From positions 1 to 6,623 of the forward strand of contig CAJJAK010000012.1 in assembly GCA_905182165.1 (NCBI GenBank): DNA of 6,623 bases, in the 5' to 3' direction. Position numbers and translations under genes: made by a program. The notes beneath the pieces were generated by a model. The model was not told the DNA's origin. It made no database searches and worked only from the letters and a program-made list of their open reading frames with translations. This DNA is from an uncultured Paracoccaceae bacterium (GTDB lineage Bacteria > Pseudomonadota > Alphaproteobacteria > Rhodobacterales > Rhodobacteraceae). Shown here piece by piece: positions 1 to 6,623 of the stretch (within the stretch, counting starts at the first letter, position 1; each line of letters begins with the position of its first letter).

Positions 1-668
1 ATTTTGTTCGCTCTGTGAGAACAGCAGTTGGCAAAAACTGTGATATTTTATTTGGAACACATGGGCAAATGACTCCTGCTAGTGCAATAAGACTTGCCAA
101 GAGAATTGAAAAATTTGATCCAATGTGGCTAGAGGAACCCACGCCACCTGCAAATATTCAAGCAATGGCATCAATAGCAAAAAAAACTAGTATACCTGTT
201 GCAACTGGAGAACGACTTACTACAAAATATGAATTTAATGCTTTATTAAAAGAAGAAGCTGCATCAATCATTCAAATGAATCTTGGAAGGGTTGGTGGGA
301 TCTTAGAAGCAAAAAAAATTGCTAGCATTGCTGAAGCATCTTATGCACAAATAGCACCTCACATGTACTGTGGTCCAATAATTGCAGCTGCCAATGTACA
401 AGTTGCAACTTGTATTTCTAATTTTCTAATTCTAGAAGGTATTGAGACTTGGTCAGGCTTTGATTCTACATTAGTAAAAGATCCACTAAAGTGGGAAGAA
501 GGATATGTTATCCCATCAGATAAACCTGGCCTAGGAATTGAAATTAATGAATCTGAATTAGAAAACCCCTATACTGGCAAAGAGTTGCATCTTCAAATGA
601 CCGAAGCTGGATGTGATTATCAAAATAAGAATGATTTTTTAGGCGGGGCACCCCCAAGAAAAAACTAG
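1..668 (+). CDS. Mandelate racemase/muconate lactonizing enzyme family protein (enolase superfamily), C-terminal part, 5' end outside window
   Basis: The reading frame is open from position 3 to TAG at 666-668, about 221 residues, so the GTG at 15 is not the start and the N-terminal capping domain lies off the left edge. What remains is most of the (beta/alpha)7-beta barrel. Numbering from the codon at position 3, I see WLEEP (residues 42-46) and GERL (69-72), which carry two metal-binding Glu of the superfamily, IAPH (117-120) with the probable catalytic His120, and LILEGIE near the last strand. The THG at 19-21 matches the catalytic-His strand of galactonate dehydratases. This family abstracts a proton alpha to a carboxylate, usually to dehydrate sugar acids in the cytoplasm, but the substrate cannot be read here. 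Against DgoD as I remember it, spacing is exact (29 residues to LEEP; 24 from GER to the dyad position), yet Gly18 replaces the first metal Asp and Asn93 the dyad Asp. The MFS gene follows 53 nt downstream on the same strand and may be co-transcribed. Confidence 0.9.
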   Translation, partial: FVRSVRTAVGKNCDILFGTHGQMTPASAIRLAKRIEKFDPMWLEEPTPPANIQAMASIAKKTSIPVATGERLTTKYEFNALLKEEAASIIQMNLGRVGGILEAKKIASIAEASYAQIAPHMYCGPIIAAANVQVATCISNFLILEGIETWSGFDSTLVKDPLKWEEGYVIPSDKPGLGIEINESELENPYTGKELHLQMTEAGCDYQNKNDFLGGAPPRKN

Positions 669-675
669 TTCTTGG
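654..675 (+). repeat. Short inverted repeat over the stop of the enolase-superfamily gene
   Basis: Arms CCAAGAA (654-660) and TTCTTGG (669-675) are perfect 7-bp complements around an 8-nt loop that contains the TAG stop. The following bases are CCTATAATTAATTTC, not a continuous T run, so this is at best a weak terminator or an mRNA 3'-end stem. Read-through into the MFS gene is plausible. Confidence 0.4.
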
Positions 676-677
676 CC

Positions 678-683
678 TATAAT
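678..683 (+). promoter_or_regulatory. Possible -10 box (TATAAT) before the MFS gene
   Basis: A perfect TATAAT lies 38 nt upstream of the MFS ATG in the only non-coding gap on the plus strand. No convincing -35 hexamer sits 16-18 nt upstream (CAAGAA is there at 17 nt), and such words are expected by chance in AT-rich DNA. It is reported because it would let the transporter be transcribed separately from the upstream enzyme gene. Confidence 0.2.
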
Positions 684-721
684 TAATTTCTTTTAAATCC
701 TGATTTTGAAAAATGTAATTT

Positions 722-1930
722 ATGAATATTACTCAAGCTAAGACTTTTTTGATAATTACTGTTATCATAGATTCAATGGGAATTGGACTGATAGGACCAG
801 TCATGCCCGCTTTACTTAAAGAACTAGGAAATACTGGTGTTAGCACTGCAGCTATTTGGGGAGGATTATTAGCCACGTCATTTGCATTTATGCAATTTTG
901 TTTTGGCCCATTTTTGGGAAATCTATCTGATAGTTATGGAAGGCGACCCGTTTTATTACTCTCGCTATTTGTAATGGTAATTGATTATCTAATTATGGGT
1001 TATGCCGCATCAATTTGGGTATTATTTATTGGTAGATTGGTTGGAGGTGTAACGGCTGCAACCCATTCTACTGCAATGGCCTATATGGCAGATATTTCCA
1101 AAAATAACGAGAAAGCACAAAACTTTGGTTTGATTGGCGCAGCGTTTGGTATTGGGTTTGTGCTTGGTCCATTGATGGGTGGAGTCCTGGGGGAGTTTTC
1201 TTCTAGAGCACCATTTTTTGCTGCTGCTGGCTTAGCTTTTTTAAACTTATGTTTGGGTTATTTTGTATTACCTGAAACTATAACTGATAAAAATAAAAGA
1301 CCATTTAACCTTTCTAGGGCTAATCCATTGGCGGCATTAAAACAGCTTAGAAGGATAAATGGAGTGGGGCGACTATTATTAATACTATTTGTCTATGATG
1401 TGGCTTTTTATGTTTATCCTGCAATTTGGTCTTATTGGTCAGAAGAAAAATTCGGTTGGGGGCCAATTCAGATAGGGTATTCGTTTGCTGCATTTGGATT
1501 ATGTATGGCGTTTACCCAAGGTTATTTGATGAGGAAAATTATAAGATATATTGGTGAAAATAAAACAGTAACAATTACACTATATATAAATATTATCTCC
1601 TTCTTTTTTATAGCGTTTATCACAGATTCTTGGATGATTTGGGTGTTAATTCCAGTTATAAGTTTGGGGGTTATTTCCGGTCCAGCTCTACAAGGACTTA
1701 TGAGCCAAGCGGTTCCTGATAATCAACAGGGAGAGTTACAAGGTTTACTGACGAGCATCACAGCAATAGGGATGATTATCTCTCCCTTATTAATGACTTT
1801 CACATTTGGATTCTTTACTGGGGTTGGAAATTATTTATATTTTCCTGGATCCCCATTTATAATTAGTTTTGTTCTGATAATTCTTTGTATTATTTTGTAT
1901 TCAAAACGAAGTAGCAAGGGGGAAAAGTAA
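722..1930 (+). CDS. TetA-like MFS transporter (TCR/Tet, DHA1 family), 402 aa
   Basis: An intact 402-residue inner-membrane protein, normal length for 12-helix proton antiporters of this family. The N-terminus LIITVIIDSMGIGLIGPVMP has the charged residue Asp17 inside helix 1 and the GIG..GPVMP turn seen in tetracycline efflux proteins. Motif A runs from Gly66 to Arg75 (GNLSDSYGRR) in the loop between helices 2 and 3. Other family positions are Asp88 in IDY, Arg105 in IGRLVGG, MADI at 122-125, and a motif C-like stretch GFVLGPLMGG (145-154) in helix 5. The best ATG is 722; no clear Shine-Dalgarno precedes it, only an A-rich GAAAAA, and an ATG just upstream is closed at once by TAA. The last codons (SSKGEK) lie inside a terminator hairpin. 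The family usually exports drugs or metabolites by proton exchange. Overall similarity to TetA does not prove tetracycline export, and the adjacent sugar-acid-type enzyme leaves a metabolite substrate possible. Confidence 0.93.
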   Translation: MNITQAKTFLIITVIIDSMGIGLIGPVMPALLKELGNTGVSTAAIWGGLLATSFAFMQFCFGPFLGNLSDSYGRRPVLLLSLFVMVIDYLIMGYAASIWVLFIGRLVGGVTAATHSTAMAYMADISKNNEKAQNFGLIGAAFGIGFVLGPLMGGVLGEFSSRAPFFAAAGLAFLNLCLGYFVLPETITDKNKRPFNLSRANPLAALKQLRRINGVGRLLLILFVYDVAFYVYPAIWSYWSEEKFGWGPIQIGYSFAAFGLCMAFTQGYLMRKIIRYIGENKTVTITLYINIISFFFIAFITDSWMIWVLIPVISLGVISGPALQGLMSQAVPDNQQGELQGLLTSITAIGMIISPLLMTFTFGFFTGVGNYLYFPGSPFIISFVLIILCIILYSKRSSKGEK

Positions 1931-1941
1931 TCCCCCTTGCT
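1913..1941. terminator. Probable bidirectional terminator hairpin between the convergent MFS and BMP genes
   Basis: Arms AGCAAGGGGGA (1913-1923) and TCCCCCTTGCT (1931-1941) form a perfect 11-bp stem with five consecutive G-C pairs and a 7-nt loop, in otherwise AT-rich DNA. The left arm encodes the end of the MFS protein and the loop ends with its TAA. The right arm starts immediately after. The BMP stop codon is 12 nt further on. Downstream tracts are only moderately T-rich on both sides (TTAGATTATTATT for plus, ACTTCGTTTTG for minus). The position between two converging 3' ends supports termination of both transcripts. Confidence 0.75.
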
Positions 1942-1952
1942 TTAGATTATTA

Positions 1953-3039
1953 TTAATCTGGGTATTTGGCCGTTATTCCTTCTACGTACCAGTCCATAGT
2001 ATCAAGCATCATGCGTGAAGCTACTTCACCATCTTTCAAACGAAGTTCACCACTTTGATCCTTTAATGGTCCTGTAAATGCAAAATATGTACCATTTGTA
2101 ATTTTTGCACGTACGTCCATTGCGATATCCATTACATTTTGAGGCATATTTGCGAATGGTGCCATACCTACAGCTCCTTCACTTATATCACCAAAGTACG
2201 TACCGTGACCCTCCCAAGTTCCGTCAATCACCGCTTGTACTCTATCAATATAATAAGGGTCCCAATTATCAATAGTTCCAGTTAATTGTGCGTTTGGAGC
2301 AAATGGTGTTTGGTCACTTGCCTGACCAAAATAAAAATGGAATATATCATTCAGCTGTAACAAGAGGTGCAGGAGAATCTGTATGCTGAGTGATTACGTC
2401 ACAGCCATTGTCAATCATCGCCTGTGCTGCATCTGCTTCTTTTCCTGGATCATACCAAGTATAAACCCAAACAATTTGAACCTCTACGTCTGGATTCTGC
2501 GTTTTTGCACCAAGATAGAAAGTATTTATTTCACGAATAACTTCTGGAATTGGAAAGCTTGCAACATAACAAATTTTGTTTGTTTTTGTGATTAAGCCTG
2601 CGATAACACCTTGAACATGTCTTGATTGGTAAAGCTTTAGTCCATAATTACTTACGTTATCTGCTGTTTTCCAGCCTGTTGCGTGCTCAAACTTTACGTT
2701 TGGAAACTTTTTTGCAACAGCTAATGTTTGATCCATGTAACCATAAGAGGTTGTAAATATAAGATCGTGTCCACTTAGGGCCATTTGTGTAATGGCGCGA
2801 ACAGCATCTGGACCTTCTGGTACATTTTCTTGAAAAGTAGTTTCTACAGCATCACCAAAATGTGCTTCTACGGCTTTTCTTCCAATATCATGACGATAAG
2901 TCCACCCATGATCTCCAGGTGGTCCAATATAAATGAAGCCAACTTTAACAGGTTCAGCAGTTATTGCAGTTCCAGAAATTGCAATAGTTATACCTGTTAT
3001 TAAAGCCATTCCTAGTGAAATTTTTTTTAATATTTTCAT
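1953..3039 (-). pseudogene. BMP family ABC transporter periplasmic substrate-binding protein, one frameshift
   Basis: Periplasmic ligand-binding component of the BMP/PnrA (Med, nucleoside-binding) family, last gene of the operon. It starts at ATG 3039-3037 and stops at TAA 1955-1953. Repairing one base gives about 361 residues, the usual family size. The N-terminus is a classic signal peptide (MKILKK, hydrophobic core, cleavage probably after ITA near residue 27) with no lipobox cysteine, so it is a soluble periplasmic protein rather than a lipoprotein. Family marks include GPPGDHGWTYRHD near the mature start, TTSYGYMD, FEHATG, SFPIPEV, WYDPGKEADAA and TQHTDSPAPL in the first segment, then FGQASD and DNWDPYY in the second. 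The frame breaks at TGA 2349-2347: removing one base there joins TAE to DIFHFYFGQASD with family-typical spacing. Known members bind purine nucleosides; the exact ligand here is inferred. Apart from the indel the coding sequence looks conserved, so recent decay or a sequencing error are both possible. Confidence 0.93.
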
Positions 3040-3043
3040 AGTT

Positions 3044-3050
3044 CTCCCCT
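3044..3050 (-). promoter_or_regulatory. Strong ribosome binding site of the BMP gene
   Basis: AGGGGAG on the minus strand ends 4 nt before the ATG at 3039. It fixes the start of the binding-protein gene and is the most G-rich Shine-Dalgarno in the operon, consistent with the need for more binding protein than membrane components. Confidence 0.7.
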
Positions 3051-3057
3051 TTTTGAA

Positions 3058-3073
3058 GGATCATTGATGATCC
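3058..3073. repeat. Intercistronic palindrome between permease A and BMP genes
   Basis: GGATCAT (3058-3064) and ATGATCC (3067-3073) are perfect inverted repeats around TG. As RNA this gives a 6-bp stem with a 4-nt loop, followed on the minus strand by TTCAAAAAGGGGAG, the BMP ribosome site. It fills much of the 46-nt gap between the permease A stop and the BMP start. It could be an mRNA-stabilising stem or a protein-binding site; there is no T run, so it is not a clear terminator. Confidence 0.45.
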
Positions 3074-3085
3074 AATTAATAATTC

Positions 3086-4037
3086 TTAGTCGGATACATG
3101 GAATGATTTTCCCAATGATCCTGGTGCATTAGATAATGCCCGAGCTGACATTAAAACTAATACCAATATCGTTATCAGATATGGTGCCATAGTCAAATAC
3201 TGAACTTGAAGTGGGATTTTAAACAATATCAAATTAATTATACTTCCTCCTGCTGCAAATTTAACTGTAGAACTTTTAAAAGCTTACAGCGCCAAGCACC
3301 AAATAAAATTCAACCATTAATAGTGGCACAGTTAATACAACAATTGCAAGTGCAATCCACCCAGCGCCATGGGTCATACCTTCTGCCCATTGCGGTACTC
3401 GAATTAAAGATATGTATGCCCCACCTAAACCAGCACATCCACCACCAAATAATATAGCTAAAACCCTTACTCGGATTACCTTATAACCTAATGCATGCGC
3501 GCTTGAATGATCTTCACCCACAGCTCTTAAAATTAATCCTTGGCGTGTGTATCGTAAGAAAATACTAACTAGTAATATAATGGAAAACGCTAAATAAACT
3601 AGATAGTCATGCTCAAATAACATTTTACCAAGAAAGGGAATCTCTGTCAAAAATCCAAGGTTAGGACTGCTCATATCAGGAGGTGTGATACCTGTGTATC
3701 CCTTTCCAATAAGTGCTGAAAATCCCAATCCAAATAGGGTTAATGCCAGACCTGATGCGACCTGGTTTGCTAAAAAGAATTGTGTTAAAATAGCGAAGAT
3801 TAAAGATAATGCTGCACCACCTAAAATTGATGCTATAACCCCATAGATTGGACTTCCAGTTTCATAAGCTACGATAAACCCGCATATGGCGCCAGTTATC
3901 ATCATTCCTTCAACACCTAAATTCAAAACACCAGCTCTTTCCACTACGAGTTCTCCAATTGCAGCTAGCATGATTGGAGTTGATGCAACTATAAGGCTTG
4001 CGATTAAAAGAGTTGGACTTATGGAGGAAACATCCAT
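3086..4037 (-). pseudogene. BMP-type ABC transporter permease A (BPD_transp_2 family), one frameshift near its C-terminus
   Basis: Inner-membrane permease of the branched-chain amino acid/ribose-type family, one half of the translocation pore. ATG 4037 directly follows the TAA of permease B and has GGAAGG 8 nt upstream. The N-terminal region carries the family signature GELVVERAGVLNLGVEGMM (residues 28-46). Alternating hydrophobic helices follow, and RAVGEDHSSAHALGY (171-185) is the cytoplasmic coupling loop that contacts the ATPase. The first frame stops at TAA 3278-3276 after LGAVSF. Dropping one base in AGCTTTTAAAAG continues as FKSSTVKFAAGG, then a final helix containing APYLITILVLVLMS, ending in NAPGSLGKSFHVSD with TAA 3088-3086. 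The repaired length is about 316 residues, normal for the family. The usual W-x-P motif after the WIALAIVVL helix is not evident, which may mark further sequence damage. The recognisable C-terminus in the shifted frame makes this one broken gene rather than a naturally short protein. Confidence 0.92.
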
Positions 4038-5118
4038 TTAACTCGCCTTCCAAAATCTAAAGTTAAACCGATAGTTTGATAATACATCCAAAGCCAATAA
4101 GAAAAATAATAACATTCCTTGGAAAGCTTGGATAGCTGCTGCTGGCAACCCCAGTTGCATTTGTGCCAATTCCTCACCGATATAAGTCAAAGCCAACGCC
4201 ACTCCCGCTAGTACTATCCCAAGTGGATTAAGTCGTCCTAAAAATGCAACAATTATTGCTGTAAAGCCGTAACCTACATTAAATCCAATACCTGTATCTG
4301 TGGTCGTCTCTATTTGCACTCCTAACATATCGTTAAACCTAAACATATTACTATTAAGAAATTAGGACTTATTCCAGAAAATTTGGCAGCACGAGGTGAT
4401 TGTCCTGTTAATTTTGTCTGAAAACCAAGCAAATGCTGGTTTAGCAAAATGTAAAAACCAACAGCAAAACCTAGGGCTAAAACAACCCCCCAATGTGCTC
4501 CTGTCCCAACCCAGATTTCATGATTTGATGCAGAGGCGTAATCTTGCAAGTTACGAGAACCAGGGAAGCCATTGCCTTCAGGGTTCCTTAATAGTCCGAT
4601 TGCTAATGAATTGAGAATTTGTTCAGCCACATAAACTAACATTAATGATACAAGTATTTCATTTGTATTAAATTTCGTGCGAAGTAAGGCTGGAATCATA
4701 GCCCAAACCCATCCCCCTATACCTCCCGCTAAAATCATTAGTGGGAAAATGAAGGTGCATCTATTAACCCCGTACCAACAGCAACAGCAGCCATTGCGCC
4801 AAGATATAATTGGCCCTCTGCTCCAATATTCCATATTCCAGCTCTAAAAACAGTAGATAAACCAAGCGCAATTAAGATTAATGGTGCCGCTTTTACAAGT
4901 AATTGAGGGCGAAAGTAAAATGACATTTCGCCAAATATTGGATCCCAAAACATAACTCTTAATGCTAAAAAAGGATCTTTTCCTAAGATCATAAATAGCA
5001 ATCCACCAGCAATCATTGTAAGTATAACTGCTAATAATGGGGTTAAGGCTGTCCAAGTTTTAGAAGGTTCAGATCGTTTAACTAGGGATATTGAAAAAAG
5101 ATTAATGATTAGCCACAT
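4038..5118 (-). pseudogene. BMP-type ABC transporter permease B (BPD_transp_2 family), two frame breaks
   Basis: The partner permease. I prefer ATG 5118; the frame is open back to a TTG at 5145 that overlaps the ATPase stop, but the extra residues look unlike the family. Three segments together cover the whole protein. The first runs through FRAGIWNIGAEGQ (residues 91-103), the permease signature. The second covers FPLMILAGG, NEILVSLMLVYVAE, FGFPGSRNL-like NGFPGSRNL, HWGVV and the coupling loop LTGQSPRAAKFSG. The third covers FNVGYGFTAIIVAFLGRL, GLPAAAIQAFQGMLLFFLLALDV and ends in FRFWKAS at TAA 4040-4038. The first break (stop at 4738-4740) is repaired by adding one base in the TTTT of TCATTTTCCC. 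The second (TAG at 4324-4322) appears to have lost about 19 nt, because a helix expected to read roughly ICLG..SGALAGLAGM is reduced to ICLGLTI. The repaired length is about 366 residues. Homologue comparison is from memory. Confidence 0.92.
4046..4051 (-). promoter_or_regulatory. Ribosome binding site of permease A, inside the end of permease B
   Basis: GGAAGG on the minus strand lies 8 nt before the ATG at 4037, within the last codons of permease B. The upstream TAA (4040-4038) abuts the ATG with no spacer, so translation of the two permeases, needed in equal amounts, is probably coupled. Confidence 0.6.
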
Positions 5119-5141
5119 GATACGAGGTATTGTTCTCCCAT

Positions 5142-6623
5142 TCAATGTCTTGTTCCCTCTAAAGGTGTATCGTTTTTGATTGTGTTTCCTGCCAACATCA
5201 ATCCTATCTCATCCATTGAAAGGTCTTTAGTAGATTTTGGTTTTGAAAGGTTTCCAGAGTTCAAGGCTGCAAAATTATCTGAAATTTCTAATAATTCATC
5301 TAGATCTTGACTAATTACTATTATTCCAGCACCATTCGTCGCTAAATCCATTATTGCTTGTCTGATATCTGCTGCCGCAGCAGCGTCTACCCCCCATGTA
5401 GGCTGATTAACAATTAGAACTTCTGGCGCTTGCAAGATTTCTCGTCCAATTACAAATTTTTGCAGATTTCCTCCAGATAAAGAGCGAGCGATACTATTAG
5501 GTCCTGGAGTTCTAACATCAAATTGTTGGACAATTTTATGAACAAGTTCGTTTGTTTTATTCCAATTTATAAATCCATTTTTGGAAAGACCTTGTCTTAC
5601 TCTGGCTGTGAGTAAAGTATTTTCAACTAAACTCATATCAGGTGCTGCAGCGTGCCCCAACCTTTCTTCAGGCGCAGCCAATATTCCCATACTGCGCCGT
5701 TTATTTGGTGAAAGATCGCCAATAGCAATATTATTTAACTTTATTGAATTTGAGGCACATATATATTCCCCTGATAGCGCAGCTAATAGTTCGTCTTGTC
5801 CATTTCCAGCCACACCACCAATACCCAAAATTTCATTTTTGTGTAATGTTAAAGAAATTTTGTTTAGAGATGTGCCAAATTGGTCAGTAGATCTTAAATT
5901 TAAATTAATGATTAATATAAATTTTATCCAAACTAACTTTGCTGCGTGCGGGCGCTGTAAGTGACGAACCAACCATCATTTCGGCTAATTCACGAGCTGA
6001 TTTTTTGGTAGGATCACATGTAGCAACAACTTGCCCTTGTCTCAAAATAGTTGCTTCGTGGCATAATGTTCTAATTTCTTCGAGTTTATGTGAGATGTAC
6101 AAAATAGAAGTGCCCTCTGATGCAAGCTTGCGCAGTGTTTCAAATAGTATTTCAACTTCTTGAGGCGTTAATACAGAGGTGGGTTCGTCCATTATAAGTA
6201 GTCTAGGATTTTGCAATAAACATCGAACTATCTCCACTCTTTGTCGCTCACCAGCTGACAGTGTACCCACCAATCTGTTTGGATCTAATGGCAACCATCT
6301 CTCAATCTTAGTTTCTATACTTTTTGATAATTCTTTGGCTGAAGGGGGGTTTTCCATTCCTAAAGAAACATTTTCAGCGACAGTTAATGCTTCAAACAAA
6401 GAAAAATGCTGAAAAACCATCGCCACTCCACTATTTCGAGCAAAACGAGGTTCTTCTGGAGCATATTCTTTGCCATTAAACATCATTGAACCATCATCTG
6501 GTTGGACTAGCCCATAAATAATCTTTACTAATGTGGATTTGCCTGCTCCATTTTCACCTAAGACAGCATGTATTTCGCCCTCTTTTATATTCATATTAAT
6601 TGATTTGTTGGCCACCACACCGG
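5142..6623 (-). pseudogene. BMP-type (nucleoside/sugar) ABC transporter ATP-binding protein with two NBDs, one frameshift, 5' end outside window
   Basis: Cytoplasmic ATPase driving the importer. The frame is open to the right edge (GVVANKSINM), so only about 20 N-terminal residues are missing; roughly 493 are visible of about 510 expected. The first domain is canonical: Walker A GENGAGKST (6532-6558), Q-loop VFQHFSLFE, signature LSAGERQ (6241-6261), Walker B LLIMDE (6184-6201) and switch His in ISHK (6088-6090). The second is degenerate as in RbsA/MglA-like tandem ATPases: GVAGNGQDE (5790-5816) lacks the Lys-Ser/Thr of Walker A, LSGGNLQ (5460-5480) is intact, VLIVNQ (5403-5420) has Asn-Gln instead of Asp-Glu, and ISQD (Gln at 5307-5309) replaces the switch His. 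NQPTWGVD is typical of the alphaproteobacterial BMP-linked version as I recall it. The frame breaks at TAA 5907-5905 in the linker between domains: removing one base near there joins DKIYIN to LNLRSTDQFGTSL. It stops at TGA 5144-5142, 23 nt before the permease B ATG. Confidence 0.94.

Noticed and set aside
15..17. GTG at 15 as the start of the enolase-superfamily gene
   Set aside because: The same frame is open and family-like to the window edge (FVRSVRTAVG), and the N-terminal domain would be missing; the gene simply starts outside.
2383..3003. Two plus-strand open frames of about 70 residues opposite the BMP gene
   Set aside because: They are rich in Cys, Phe and Trp, as expected from antisense reading of this gene; no independent support.
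3206..3457. 83-residue plus-strand open frame opposite permease A
   Set aside because: It lies opposite the permease C-terminus, has low-complexity Gln-rich content from reversed hydrophobic codons, and no start signals.
4844..5056. 70-residue minus-strand frame within permease B
   Set aside because: It overlaps the permease B frame, which carries the recognised family signature; the alternative translation resembles nothing.
5143..5145. TTG at 5145 as the permease B start, overlapping the ATPase stop
   Set aside because: It lacks a ribosome site, uses a rare start, and adds nine residues not expected in the family; ATG 5118 is preferred, though its own GGGAGA is rather far (15 nt).
2340..5925. 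Programmed ribosomal frameshifting as the explanation for the breaks
   Set aside because: Breaks occur in both directions in four different genes, without a shared slippery heptamer plus downstream structure, and one appears to involve a multi-base loss.
5581..5964. 127-residue plus-strand open frame opposite the ATPase
   Set aside because: It is antisense to the well-supported NBD2 coding region, with no family resemblance or ribosome site; a shadow frame.

Overview
The window is an AT-rich bacterial segment. It resembles a streamlined marine alphaproteobacterium (SAR116-, HIMB59- or SAR11-like): proteins of roseobacter/rhizobial type are written in AT-biased codons, and genes are tightly packed. 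This placement is inferred from remembered homologues and base composition, not from a search.

Layout. Positions 1-668 (+) hold the C-terminal part of an enolase-superfamily (mandelate racemase / galactonate dehydratase-like) enzyme whose start lies left of the window. Positions 722-1930 (+) encode an intact TetA-like (TCR/Tet, DHA1) major facilitator. Its last codons form half of a strong G/C-rich hairpin (1913-1941) that can serve as a shared terminator for the convergent genes on either side. Positions 1953-6623 (-) hold a four-gene BMP-type (basic membrane protein / PnrA-like) ABC importer, transcribed right to left: tandem-domain ATPase (cut by the right edge), permease B, permease A, periplasmic binding protein. 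Spacing is tight (23 nt, 0 nt and 46 nt between the chosen stops and starts), as in one operon. No RNA gene, CRISPR array, insertion sequence or origin was seen.

The importer would work as follows. The periplasmic BMP protein captures a ligand, probably a nucleoside or purine-like compound, and delivers it to the heterodimeric permease pair. Transport is powered by the single polypeptide carrying both nucleotide-binding domains, the second of which lacks several catalytic residues.

The main oddity is that all four importer genes are interrupted by frame changes, five in total. One looks like loss of about 19 nt from a membrane helix. The two plus-strand genes are intact, and so is an 8-T run inside the binding-protein gene. 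Either the importer operon is recently decaying or the assembly has localised indel errors; the sequence alone does not decide. A second oddity is that the enolase-superfamily enzyme has Gly where the first metal-binding Asp is expected and Asn where the Asp of the catalytic His-Asp dyad is expected. I do not see a wholly new multi-gene system here.
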